64,000 nucleotides of DNA, taken from contig CM071570.1 in the NCBI GenBank assembly GCA_036426205.1, forward strand, positions 71,290,995 through 71,354,994, written 5' to 3'. Below are positions 41,652 through 53,291 of the stretch, piece by piece. The translations under genes were made by a program, and so were the position numbers. Within the stretch, counting starts at the first letter, position 1; each line of letters opens with the position of its first letter. This DNA is from Ascaphus truei (lineage: Eukaryota > Chordata > Amphibia > Anura > Ascaphidae). The notes under the pieces are model-generated. The model worked only from the letters and a program-made list of their open reading frames with translations, made no database searches and was not told where the DNA came from.

Positions 41652-43461
41652 TTACATAATTTTGTCTACTGTGAGGTGTGGTGCTTAGCAGGGAGGTCTG
41701 GTTTGAACGATTTATTTCGTTCCCTCCGTCTGGGCACCATTACACCACAGTGGCTCAGTATTTTTACATTCATATACCAAATCATTTGTTCATTCTTAAC
41801 CTGGCCTAATCTACATCATTTATATGGGTACCATTGACTTTGCTTGCGTGACCACCATTGGTCCAGTATCCTTCATTGTTCACACTTTTTATTACAATTA
41901 TTTTTATTACATTCATTTTTATTTTTATTTGCCATTTTCATTTATATTTTTTCATTTTCATTTTTATTTATATTTTCATCTTTATTCATACATTTTTTAT
42001 TTTTCATCTACACACCTCTTTTCCCTCCCCTGTCTCTTTTCCCTTTTTATATTTTTATATATATTATATATTATATATTACATATTTTTTATATTCACTT
42101 TCTACACATTTTCAGCTTTTTTGTTAGATCCTTTGTCTTATATATTTTTTGCACCTGGGTCCCTCTGAGTCTCTTTAATACCTACTTTGTATCCTTCTAC
42201 ATTTAGTGGTTATTCAGCTATCCCTTTATACTTAGGGTTTTGTTTACCATGTTTTGACATCTGTTTCCTGTATTATATGTATTATATATATGTTACTATG
42301 CAAGTTATCTACCAATGACATTTTATTTAATTTTTGTTTTACAATTGTGAAATATATTTAATACACTAGTTGAAGCGCTTAATACTATATGCAATAATAT
42401 ATTTGGTACTTAGGATTAAAACTGTGAATCCGTATCTATGTGTGCTTTGGCATATATGGGGGTTAATCCAACCCTAATACTCATCATGTGTATCTCATTA
42501 CTAATCCTCTGTCTTCTATGCTCTGATTGGTCTTATGTACTATATAACTGTGTTCAATGCCTATGCTATTTACTCCTGATGAAGTCTCGTTCGAGACGAA
42601 ACACGTAGAGATAGCTGTGGAGCTTACTGTCCTGTTTGTATATTTTATACTGACACTCATCTGCATATATTGTACTTGTGCTGCGTTGCTAGCATTTTGC
42701 TACCAGCCATTCAGACATTCAAGTTCCCGTTTACACTGTGAACTCTCTCCGGCTGAAACCTCGCTGACGTCATCGAGCTCACGCGAGGCTTGATTCAGTG
42801 TATGCTCTGTGTAGCGCCGGAGCTAGGGGAAGGCGGCGTCCCTCATGGTTTTCGGTCCCTGCCAGGACATATAGGGGCTATTGTGGCAAGACACATCGTG
42901 GACATAACACCGAAGTCCTTCTCCTTGGGTTCCTGCGTCTGAACGGGCTGAGTTGTACTCAAAAATGCATTTTATTCAGCTTCGTTTGTGAGTGTGTATT
43001 TTTATCCCTTATTCCATAAATTTATTGTTATACATTTTAACGCTATGAGTGCGCCTGTTTTTTCTGTGTTTTTGTAGATATCTTCAAGGAAGTGGTGTTC
43101 CCTTCATTCGGGCTGCAGAGACTCTTTTGGATAGCAATTGGAATATTTTGGGATTTGTATATTCTTTATATATATTTTTCTGGACATTTTCTTTTTTGGT
43201 GTATTTTATATGCATTTTATTGGTTTATTACATTAATTTTTTATTCTATCCACTGTGCTTAGCATAGGTTTTTTATTCATATCTTTATTATTTATTTTAT
43301 CTTTATATTTATTTTTTAATTTTATAGAGATATTATATAGTGATAGGTTGGCGCTAATATTTTTTCTCTTGTTGTGTTATCTGTATACTTTTTATTGGCT
43401 GCCCCTGCTCTGTATAATATATCTCTATACATTGTTTAGCTAGTACCACTATATATTCACC
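41652..43461 (+). mobile_element. PLE long-repeat (pLTR-like) region between two ORF parts
   Basis: Non-coding, T-rich at 41880-42120, with TATATAACTGTG at 42540 resembling a TATA element just upstream of the hammerhead. It lies after the endonuclease and before an N-terminal PLE ORF. PLEs are known to occur as tandem or partial tandem copies sharing such a terminal repeat. TTTTTGTAG|ATATC near 43078 could be a splice acceptor; some PLEs have introns. Exact repeat borders need a second copy. Confidence 0.6.
42565..42615 (+). ncRNA. Type I hammerhead ribozyme, near-canonical
   Basis: Closing stem I: GCTAT (42565-42569) with ATAGC (42611-42615), a TTA bulge, and CTC (42573-42575) with GAG (42608-42610). 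Core box CTGATGA at 42576-42582. Stem II GTCTC/GAGAC (42584-42588, 42593-42597) with loop GTTC. Core box GAAA 42598-42601. A two-base-pair stem III, AC...GT, with loop AC. Cleavage triplet GTA, predicted cut after 42607. One extra A (42583) sits before stem II. Hammerheads with tiny stem III are known in PLEs, where two copies act as a dimer. Confidence 0.85.
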
Positions 43462-44287
43462 ATGATGAAAAATTGTGAAGAGAGACTAGCTAGAAGACAG
43501 AGGATTACATTTAATGTAGATGTCATATCGGTGTCTGAAAGAGAGAATGATGTTGATTTAAAAAACAATTTTGATGTATTGGAAAAATTGACCAAGGATG
43601 AAATGCGTCATTGGTTAGACTTGCTTTCTCTACAAAATTATCTAGAGAAAAACATTATTCCTAGAGGGCTTATAATTTCTAAGAAACCAATTTTTGAAAC
43701 AGATGATGAATTCTCCAGAAATTGGAATGAGGCACTGGAAACTTGCTCGGTCTCTTTAATCAAAATGTTGATCACATATAGAAAGGACAAATTAAAGACT
43801 CTGAAAAAAGAGGTAGAGGAGATCCAGTGCTCCATTAAACCTTTTGAACATTCAGAGGAATTTGTAGTATTAGATGAGGCTGTAAACAAAAGGGTTATTA
43901 AATTTGAAGATGAAATAGTGGAGAGAAAGAGAAATAAATATGCAAGAGACAAAGATGATTACGCAAATGACAAAAAAAGGTGACTATTATAAATCTGGTA
44001 ATTATGGGAAATCCAATAGATCAAAATATAGAAGTAACAGCAGGGATTATAATAGATATAGATCAAGATCATATGAAAAGAATACGAAAACATGTTCTCA
44101 GGATAATTCTAAATCTAAGTCCATTTCTGGAGAACTAGCTATGGCAAGATCTAAAGATCATTCACCTGAACCCACAGTTTCTATCATTAACTGTCCAGTC
44201 TCCAATAAATTTTCTCCACTGCGTAATCTAGAATTAGTATCTACTAATAGTGACCTATCTATGAAAAGTCAAAATGAAGGAGCAGCA
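43462..44287 (+). pseudogene. PLE ORF N-terminal part
   Basis: ATG at 43462 opens MMKNCEERLARRQRITFNVD, continuing with an acidic helical region (MRHWLDLLSLQNYLEKNIIP; RKDKLKTLKKEVEEIQ), then a one-base shift near 43978 into a basic, Ser/Arg/Tyr-rich stretch (YRSNSRDYNRYRSRSYEKN). The position just after a PLE terminal repeat, the coiled-coil character and the basic tail fit the region preceding the RT in PLE ORFs. No RT follows; the frame ends at a junction with a Gypsy fragment at 44285. Confidence 0.65.
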
Positions 44288-44331
44288 TAAATTGGCCGAC
44301 AGATGGCGGGAGGGGGTGTACGAGGTGGCCC
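44285..44331 (+). mobile_element. 47-bp shard of Gypsy pol at a junction
   Basis: This stretch is 46/47 identical to the reverse complement of 52847-52893 in the Gypsy element (the LADRWREGVYEVA coding part of the integrase C-terminal region). Upstream is PLE coding sequence, downstream is R1-type repeat. Confidence 0.8.
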
Positions 44332-44339
44332 CTCTGAAA

Positions 44340-46312
44340 AGGGCTCATTTGGCGAGTCCTATTCACTGCAGAGAGCGATAGAGCTGCCGCTCTCTGCGTA
44401 AATCTCGGCCGAAAATAATGTTTTTAAATTTCAATTTTATTAATAGTGTAGATGAGCAGGGTGTCTCCGGAGCAGAACCGCATTGATTTCATTTTTGGGG
44501 ACCCCTGCTTCCTGAGATATAGGCCCTGTTATGGGGTGCCAGTATCTCCAATGCATTTGATTCCCACGGTCACGTGACGCGGGACATTTACACGCATAGT
44601 AGATACTGGCACACCATAATGGAGCCTGTATCTCGGGAAGCTGGGGGTACCCGGACCTCAAATCAACAAGCTTCTGCTCTGGAGAACCTCTGTTACAATA
44701 CACTAGTATTAAAATGTATATTAAAATATGCAGTAAACACCAATACACAACCCACCCCCTGTGCCCCTACATAAAACAATTATTTATTTTAACACTGGAT
44801 TGATAACATAGGCCGGGCGGTGTCCCCAGGTTGTCCCCACGGGTATCCGGGGGTCCTCATGTGGTCCCCACGGGTGTCTGGGGGCCCCACAAGGGGTCCC
44901 TGGGTGGTCCCCATGGGTGTCTGGGGGTGTCCGTGTCATCGCCATGGGTCTCGGGGAGCCTTCGGGTGGTCCCCACATGTGTCTGGGGGCATATATGGAT
45001 AATAGTTATTTTGCCCAGTATTTTACTGTATGATGTGTTTGTCGGGGGGGGGGCTATATTTATTGAAATGTATGCCATCTTTATTTTACAACAGGGTTGG
45101 TACTGCAGGCTAGCAGAGACCCATGGGGACCACCCAAGAAAACCAGACGCCCACCGGGACCACCCAAGGACCCCTGAACACCCACGGGGACCACCCAAGG
45201 ACCCCTGAACACCCACAGGGACCACCCAAGGACCCCGGATGCCCATGGGAACCACCCGAGGATCCCCAGAAACCCATGGGGACCACCTGGGGACCACCCG
45301 GGGACCCCTCTGGGGCACCCGGACACCCGTGGAAATCACCTGAGGGCCAAAGATACCAATGGGAACCACCCAAGGGCACCCAGACACCTGTGAGGATGAC
45401 CCAGGGACCCCTAGACACCTGCAGGGACCACCCAGGGACCACTTGTAGGGCCCCCGTACACCCATGGGGACCACCAGGAGGCCCACGACCACTCATGAGG
45501 ACCACCCGAGGGCCCACGGACACCCACGGAGACCACCTGAGGACCTCTGGACACCCCCAAGGGGCCATCTGAGGGCCCAGACACATGCAGGGACCACCTG
45601 AGGACCCCCAGACACCCGTGGGGACCACCCGGGCTCACCCGCCGGCCTATGTTATCAATCATGTCTTAAAGTAAATAAAAATGGTTTTATGTGTGGGTAC
45701 AGGGGGTGGGTTATGTATTGTGCTTATTACATATTGTAATGTTTATTGGGGGCAGAGGGGGTGAGTGAAAGGCCACATACCCCCTTCACTCGCTCCCTCT
45801 GCCCCCAATAAAGCTGCTGTTGTCCCTTTACCCCTTCATTGATTTAACGGTTAGCCGCTAAGGTAATGAAGTTGCCTGTAAATGCATTTTTATTGCATCA
45901 GATTCATGCCGGGGGTCTCTGGTGCTGATATTAATGGATTTCCGGGGTCTCCCAGAATCAATCCGATGCAGGAAAAATGCATTTTATTTTCAAAGTGCCG
46001 TCTCGCCGTTTATCGGCAGCTTCTCACCACCTTCTTGCCAACTTTTCCTGGCAAGACGATTTAGAGAGGATATCACAATTCTAGAGTGGCAGTTAGCCTC
46101 GATAATCGGGGCTACTAGAATAGCACGAGTTTAACAAGCTGACAATAAGCGGCGTTAAGTGCCTCCTGCCACACGTTTGCCGATTTTTTTTTCAGCAAAA
46201 AAGTTTGCAAAAAGCTCTCTTATCGCCGACTTATCGGGGCTTACTGAATAGCAGTAGGCATTTTTGGTGATAAGTGGCTTATCACTGCTTACTGCATAGA
46301 CCCCTTAATCTT
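44340..46312. mobile_element. R1-type element with nested fold-back
   Basis: Ends carry R1-like phrases (TCTCTGCGTAAATCTCGGCC on the left; TTATCGGGGCTTACTGAATAG on the right) and the interior has the TAACGGTTAGCCGCTAAGGTAATGAAG hairpin sequence near 45846 and 44440-44700 text shared with 47090-47170. It separates the PLE N-terminal part from a PLE endonuclease fragment. Borders are approximate; no clean target duplication was seen. Confidence 0.5.
44730..45720. repeat. Fold-back with inverted 31-bp minisatellite arms
   Basis: The left arm (about 44740-44990: GATTGATAACATAGGCCG..., then CCCCACGGGTGTCTGGGGG units) is inverted relative to the right arm (45110-45700: units of GGGGACCACCCAAGGACCCC, period 31 bp, ending CGGCCTATGTTATCAATC). 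The arms surround a GGATAATAGTTATTTTGCCC core shared with R1. Long open frames in the arms (Gly/Pro/Trp-rich) are repeat artefacts. Confidence 0.8.
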
Positions 46313-46900
46313 GATCCCATTTTAGGTTCTATTATTAAACCCAAACCGATATTGTTTTTCGGGGAGCGCAAAATTGAAAGGGTCTTTTAGCACCCAGCTT
46401 ATTAAAAAGTCATCAAAAGGGACCAAACACTATTCGGTCCACTTTGGGAATAATAGGCAGCCATAAGTGTGTAAACATATGAGGACAGAGAAAGATGTAA
46501 TTTCTACAGTTACACAGAAGGAATACCCAGTAAAGAATTTAATCAATTGTCTTTCTATGCATGTTATATATGTATTGCAATGCGGATGTGGCTTGCAATA
46601 CATTGGTAAGACGAAAAGGGTACTTAAACATTGTATACTTGAGCATTTACGAAATCTAAAAAATATTCAGAAAATAATGGATAAACGTCAACCACTTACA
46701 CCCTTGTTAAGTCACATTAAAGATACTTTACTTTACTTTTTTTTTAACTTTTAGAGGAATTTAATCCATTCCGTATTCGGTTAAACAAGGGAATAGGGAG
46801 CTATCATTAATAAAACATGAACAATTTTGGATTTATACATTCGGGTCTAAACACCATGGTGGTTTTAACAAATTAATAGAATTAACTCCCTTTTTAAGAT
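46312..46900 (+). pseudogene. PLE fragment, GIY-YIG endonuclease, second lineage
   Basis: It begins with LDPILGSIIKPKPILFF (compare NDPILGPRVPTRAPIVF in the 40-kb copy), then VIYVLQCGCGLQYIGKTKR and EHLRNLKNIQK, the GIY-YIG core with its Arg and Glu region, and ends near HGGFNKLIELTPF. Residues differ widely from the 40-kb copy, so it is another PLE subfamily. The RT is absent. Stops interrupt the linker region. Confidence 0.75.
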
Positions 46901-47059
46901 AACGGTTGATATTTACTAATGTAGATTAGATTGCTCGAAGTCATTACAGTAACTTAATGACATTCTGATTCCGTCCTCAGAAATATGCTGGTTAGTGTCA
47001 GTGCAATCATTTTATGATATCTTAAATAACAATTTTTTTAAATAATATTCTAAAATACT

Positions 47060-48545
47060 CGAGACATTTAATTGCATAGGAGATACCGGCACCCCATAAT
47101 GGGGTCTGTATCTCTGGAAGAAGGGGGTCCTGGACCTCAAATCAACAGGCAGTTCTGCTCCGGAGACCCCCTGCTCATTTAATTCAAACGGCTTCATTAC
47201 CTTAGCGGCTAGCCGCTAAAGCAATTAATGGGTTCACTTTCAATAGCCTGTTTATTGGGGGTAGAGGGGGTGGATGAGGGGGGTAGTAGCCCCAGGGTGG
47301 GTTGTTAGGCCTGCTGGGAAGGTTGCAGTAGGAGTTAACCCCTTCACTACCATAGGAGTGGGAACCACTATGTTAATGAAGGGTTAACCAGTCTCGCTAC
47401 CCCCCCCCCCCGTGGGCCTAAACACCTACCCTTGGGGCTACTACCCCTTCACCCAATCCCTCTATCCCCAAGAAGCAAAAATAAACACAACAACTCTACT
47501 TCCCACCTCCTTTACCCCCAACAACCCCCCCCCCAAACACATACAGTACAGTAATCGGCAAAATTACTATTATCCAGATATGGATAATAGTTAATTTGCC
47601 CATTCAAAATCAAACATTTGCCAGCCAGCATGAATTAAGTCAATAAAACATCTACTTACCTCTGCCATCGTAAAGTGCATCCTCATCACCATACTCCAGG
47701 TCCATGTCCTCGTTGGGCCTAACTACTTTATTTATGCTGGCTGGCTAATGTTTCATTTTGAATGGGCAAATTAGCTATTATCCATATCTGGATATTATTA
47801 ATTTTGCCCATTACTGTACTGTATGTGCTGTTGGGGGTTGTTCGGGGTAGAAGAGGTGGGTAGTATGGTTGTTGTGTTTTTGAATGTTTATTGTAGATAG
47901 CGAGGATGAGTGGTTGGCATGTGGCCCTTAGTAGGTTTTATACCTACCGGGTGGGTAGTGGGAGGGGTTAACCCCTTCAGTGCCTTAGCGGTATTAACCG
48001 TTAAGGAAATGAAGGGGTTAACTCCACCCCTAACCCCCTCCACGCAATGCCTAAACACCCACCAAGGGCCAAATACCACCTTCACCCACCCCCCCAACCA
48101 TAATAAACATGGCACTGGTAGTTAACCCATTCTTAGTGGTTTGCCACTAAGGTAATGAAGTTGCCTGTAAATGCATTTTTCATTTTTCTGATTCATGCCG
48201 GTTCAGGGAAAATGCATTCTTTCCTGCTCTCGCTGCCACCTCAGAAGCTCCTCACCAGCTTCACGCCAACTTTTTCTGATTAGAGGAATTTGGGAGAAAC
48301 TCGCCATTCTAGAGCCTTGATAAGTCTCGATAACCTTATCGAGGCTACTAGAATTGCACAAGTTTCAAAACCTACCGATAAGTGGCTTATCGTGGCTCAC
48401 TTGGCGATGTGTTTTGGACGACAAAAAAAAATGGCTATTCAGACCACTTATCGAGGCTTTCTGAATCACTGTAGGCATTTTTGGCTGATAACAGCTAGAA
48501 AGCCTCGAAAATGTGGTTATGAAGGCTACTAGCATAAGCCCCTAG
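47060..48545. mobile_element. R1 copy
   Basis: Shares ACCGGCACCCCATAATGGGG, GCTCCGGAGACCCCC, the AGCGGTATTAACCGTTAAGG hairpin (47985-48010), ATGGATAATAGTTAATTTGC and the subterminal TATCGAGGCTTTCTGAAT. The right end near GCATAAGCCCCTAG differs from the full copy at 12504, so borders are approximate. No coding sequence. Confidence 0.6.
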
Positions 48546-48549
48546 ATAT

Positions 48550-49005
48550 TATAAGACACGCTTTGATACTGAAATTCTAATTTACTCTGAACTTTCGCAA
48601 CTGGACTAACATGGCTATTTGTACTTAATTTAAGATTAGTACTGTAGAAATGTATGAAGAGTCCACTAGTGAATGATAATCAGGCAAATGTATACAACAA
48701 AAGACAGGGGTGCCCAATGCTACATTCAATTGACAAAACATACAGTACATTGTAATAAGTATAAAGTACAAATACTTCAATAATAATATTTTCTTGGTTA
48801 TTTAGTTAAACCCTTTGGCCAAAGCGTCATAAGCCTGCATACCAACGTCAAGGTATAACCAATGTTTGAGCTTACTGGGAATGTGTGTGTTAATAGGCAA
48901 AAGTTGTTGTTTCACAACCAGGAATAATAACAAATGTTATAAAAATTTATGCAAAACATTTTCTAAGTTGAAAATCATTTCCTTGAGATTTTTACATAGC
49001 CCAAA
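48550..49005. other. AT-rich spacer
   Basis: No gene or defined repeat seen. Confidence 0.4.
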
Positions 49006-49007
49006 TA

Positions 49008-49115
49008 CAGCTCAACCCCATTATAGCGCGATCCGCTACAACGCGGATCCGCTTATAACGGTATAATGCGGGTTTTTTTTGGCAAACTTTAATCACACAC
49101 ACGCACTCGCGTGCG

Positions 49116-49146
<31 letters not shown>

Positions 49147-49936
49147 TTGTCTACACACAGCAGCCAATCCCTACTGGAGACACAGAAAGAAATGGGAACA
49201 AGACATCTTTCTTTAGAAAATATCCCATGCTGCTGTCCTTGCAGGTCTTTAATCTCAATAAATAGTTTTCATTTTGGTCTCCCACTTCCAACTATTCCAA
49301 ATACTACCAAACAACCCTATCTACTCAAACTTATTGTCTTCTTGTTGTGTTTGCTAGTTTGCGATGGATATTAAAGCTCTGACCAGGTGTTTACATTCTG
49401 AGTCACACAGTAAATATTTTGTAACATTACACTTGGAGTATATAATTACCACTGTTATGTTACATCAGGTATTGTAACAGTGGGAATATAACCATTAGCA
49501 ATACACTTCAACTGCTTCCAAATCCAAAAAGAAACAGGATAGACACACGCACACACACACATTTACTTTCCCTACGTGTTCATTGTGTGCAGCATGGAGG
49601 TCGGGTGTGTTCCAAGCCTCTCTCTCAGTCTGCACTCAGATAGGATGAGAAGGGTATGCTGGGAGTTGTAATCATGCTGCCTTTTTGCACAGATTTAGAC
49701 AAACATTTACTTCTAATATATATTCTCCACATCTCTCCCAGCTCCCTACTCTCCCTCTCTGGAAGCTGATGAAGCAGGGAGAGGAGAGAGATGCAGATGC
49801 GGGGGAAGTCCTCGTGGAACCCCTGATCGTGGTGGCCATTTTGTTTTAAAAAATAAATAAATATTTCCGCGATCCCGGTTATAATGCGGTCTTGTTATGT
49901 GGACCATGAGCACCACGTTATAATGGGGCTTATCTG
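49008..49936. mobile_element. Pogo/Tigger-like MITE with TA duplication
   Basis: The left end CAGCTCAACCCCATTATAGC is matched by the reverse complement of the right end, CAGATAAGCCCCATTATAAC. TA flanks both sides (49006-49007, 49937-49938). CAG...CATTATAACG ends plus TA are typical of Tigger/pogo elements. The interior has a (CA)n run near 49115 and no transposase. Confidence 0.75.
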
Positions 49937-49939
49937 TAC

Positions 49940-51062
49940 TAACTTTAACCCTAATTTATAAATATTGGGGAAACAAGCCGAAATTGCTGGAATTTTGTGG
50001 AATTGACTGACTAATAATGAAACTATCGTACTGCAGACCATGAATGAAACATTCCTTATAAAGTACATAATTAAAATCCCCAGAGCTTAAAAATGTATAA
50101 AAATATGTGGCAATACTTGATGATTCAGCTTTTATATAACAACGAAATGAAAAAAAAATTTGTTAAAGTTATTTTTTTTAATGAAACACTATAGTTTACG
50201 TGGAATTCATGTTTTTTTCCCTACAGTTATTTTAGCTATTTTTCGTTCTCTATTTTATGACAATGAAACATTGCTGAAAAGTCACCCACTCATTTTCATT
50301 TTTACTTACTCACCCTTTCTAAATAAATAATATAATAACATATGTAATTATACTCTAGTAGTGCATATTTGTAAAAACTTATAGGAAGTGATGCAATTTT
50401 GGATTAAAATTTACACACGCTACATAATGTTCATCTTGAGTCTCTTTGCATTAATGTATTACGGTATTTGCTCCTAGTTTTGCACCATGTGCCTGTTCAT
50501 TTAGGTAGTGGATAAAAAGGAGTTCATTTTTTTCTTGTTTTTGCACACACAAAATCTGCCATGTACTAAGTGGTATATACTGTACTAGTATATCAAACAA
50601 ATTGTAACTAAAAAGATATATAACACTCCCCCTGCGGATGGTGTCATCCCATGCCCTTTTATAGCGAGGTGTGTAATAGCAAGAAGTTGGAAAATAGAGG
50701 AGGCTCCTATCCTACAAAATGAAATAAAGTAAATGAGGTCAGAACTATGGAAAAGCTAAAGGCTTTCCTAAATCATAAAGCCAGATCTTACAATAAGGTA
50801 CTTTTGCAGGATGGGTAACCCAGGTAAGAGGAGATATAGCCCTTATTGTTCTAAGCCTAGAGCAGCCCTATGTTCGCAGATATCGGGTTGTAGTTTGCAG
50901 ATGGGAAAATATGCTTTTTTTCATGCTGTTAACAATAGATAACTAAGACATTGTCACAAGATGACAGAGATCTACCCCATAACCTCCCCTTTTTTCTTTT
51001 GTATCCCTCTACTAAATGTTTATTTCATATGTGTAATAAAATATTAATAAAAATAAAATAAA
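49940..51062. other. AT-rich spacer
   Basis: No gene recognised; short simple repeats only. Confidence 0.4.
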
Positions 51063-51066
51063 GATA

Positions 51067-52188
51067 TGTAGCCCTGCTTCCTATCAAACGCAGGCCGCTA
51101 CTATATGCTGTATCATCTGTAGGCTCGCAGGCCTAAGTCTCTGCCACGGAGAGCCTGGGGTACATGCGAAATGATTATAAGGGGTGCAGCGCCTCCACCT
51201 GCGACAGCTCCCGCCAGAGGGGGAGTGGGTCTTCGCAGGACGTATACTCGGTAAACACCAACACACGGCAGAATAACTTAACCAATCGACTTTACTTACA
51301 TGAATACTCCTACACATATACAGGTCAACGGCCCTCCCTAGCGGAGGCACTCTACTCACGTCACGGCGGACGCCAACCCTCCCGTATCCCTCCACCGGAT
51401 GATCCCACCCCGTGTCCAATCCCCAAGGGATAAGTCCTCCCACCCTACAGTGAGTCAGATGTATGTGTATATATGAGTGTGACTGCGCAGCCACTGTGTC
51501 CCGAATGAATTGATGGTACCGTTGGTGCACTTGTAGAAATACCTGCCGGGTACTCCGATACCCAGTACCGCTACAATCTTCACAAAGACTCCGTACGAGG
51601 TAGATATCGTCCTCACACCCACGTGAATATCCAGGGCGATCCCACCCGGACACTCGTGGTTGACTAGCGGGGTCTGAGCCCAGACCTTCCGGCAAATAGA
51701 ACAGTCCAGCTCCGATCGTGTGGTAATAACGGGAATCTGGAACCTCACTATGGCGGTCCCTGGCTCAGCTTGTCTCTACTGGGTCTCAGGGCCTAACTGG
51801 GCCTGGGGTAGGCTGCCTATGCAGGGGCGGTAAACCTCCCCTGCACCGAAGCTCCGTCTCCTCTCCTCTCCAGCCAGCTCTGAGACAACGTGCGTGCAAC
51901 CACCTCCCTTTCCTCCTCCAGAACACAACCCATTGGCTCCCTCCTATCACGGGGTCTCGCGGGTGCTACTGGGACAGGTGTATCACTACCTCCCTCCAAT
52001 TAGAACTCTCCTCTTTCGCGGGCTTTGGCAAACTAGTCTGTGCACGCGCAACCTCTGACCAGGTCAGACCCTACGGATGCCAATCAGAACATGGCATCTT
52101 GCATGACGCGGAGCCTCCCTATGGGAGTACACTCTCTATGCACCCCCCCTTCCCCCATACCCTGGATGAAAAAGGGGATCCCAGCTAA
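51067..52188 (-). repeat. 3' LTR of the Gypsy element
   Basis: Plus-strand start TGTAGCCCTGC matches 59259. The inner border is next to a purine-rich tract on the minus strand (ACAGGGGGGAGGAT) at about 52187-52200, the likely polypurine primer. Its inner end reads GCTAAT rather than the GCTACA of the other LTR. Long frames here (for example 51084-51695) are repeated in the other LTR and are not separate genes. Confidence 0.9.
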
Positions 52189-52276
52189 TCCTCCCCCCTG
52201 TGGATTCCAACGTCCCCTCTTGGACAATGCTAAACAGGCACAACATTATATAATGAAAAAGAGCTAAACGTGTTCT

Positions 52277-53291
52277 CTAAATCAGCTTGTACATCTCACT
52301 GAACATCACAATAACAGATTGAACTCGATTGCGAGTCCACTGCTGAGCCTCATAATGGGGTGCCCCAAACTGATCGTAGGCCATCCTCATTGGAGGTTGC
52401 CCATTTCTCTGACTCCTTCTTAACAGCTGTTTGGTCACTCCCGCGGGAGAGTGACTATTGGTGTCTGATGCGCTGAGTTCTTCCCTTGAGGGGCTTGTGT
52501 TTTCGGACTGGTCTTGGCTGGGAATGAAGCATGGGCTTCGTGGGTCTAACTCTGAATTTTCCAGATCCACCTCCTGGGGTGATTGCTCCTGGAGCTCTTT
52601 ACCCGAAGCTCCACCGGGAGATGCTCTTTGTTGAGGGCCCCTTTGAGAGGTTCCCTCTTGTGAATCTTCCAGAATATCAATGTTATCTGATCCTTTTTCT
52701 GACGACATTTCTCCATCCAGGGGGTGATGCAGGCCACTCTAAATCTCCTTCCTCTATTTGGGGAATAGGGAGCAAATGATTACGATGCCAAGTTTTCACC
52801 CGGCCCTCCGAGTCTTTGATATGGTAGACCGGAAGACCGGGCAATTGGGCCACCTCGTACACCCCCTCCCGCCATCTGTCGGCCAATGTATGCTTCCCTG
52901 GTACTCCCAGGTTACGGAGAAGTACGGCATCACCAGGTTTAATATCTTTGTGTTTCACCTTATGATCATACCGCCTTTTATTTCCGTCATTCAATTTTTC
53001 AGCGGATTTCTCTGCTTGTACATAGGCCCGCTGTAGATTCTCTTGTAATCTCTATACATCAAGTGCGGGTAGGTAGTATGGGTACCCCATCGTGGAGACT
53101 CTCAACTGAATGTCCAAGGTATATAGCTTCACGCGCCGAACATGGGGAATATGGCGAGAACCCGGTGAGTCGTGTCGGGTCAGGTTGTAAGCATGGACTA
53201 GGGTTTCCACATGACGACTCCAATTAGTCTTTTCCACTCCGGTTAACGTGCCCAACATGTCTAGTAGAGTGTGGTTGAACCGTTCAGGCAT
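52277..53291 (-). pseudogene. Gypsy integrase C-terminal part and tail
   Basis: Minus-strand frames read PERFNHTLLDMLGTL (after the catalytic Glu), HVETLVHAYNLTRHDS, then YDHKVKHKDIKPGDAVLLRN and LADRWREGVYEVAQL with WHRNHLLPI, the GPY/F-type integrase end. A hydrophilic tail with RRSQRNGQPP closes the ORF at 52277. Frames change near 53060 and 52690, so it is not intact. Confidence 0.8.

Noticed and set aside
44820..45628. Gly/Pro/Trp-rich frames of up to 210 codons
   Set aside because: They translate the 31-bp minisatellite arms and occur on both strands.
51084..51748. 203- and 97-codon minus-strand frames
   Set aside because: They lie wholly inside the LTR and recur almost unchanged at 59.3-59.9 kb; LTR sequence, not genes.
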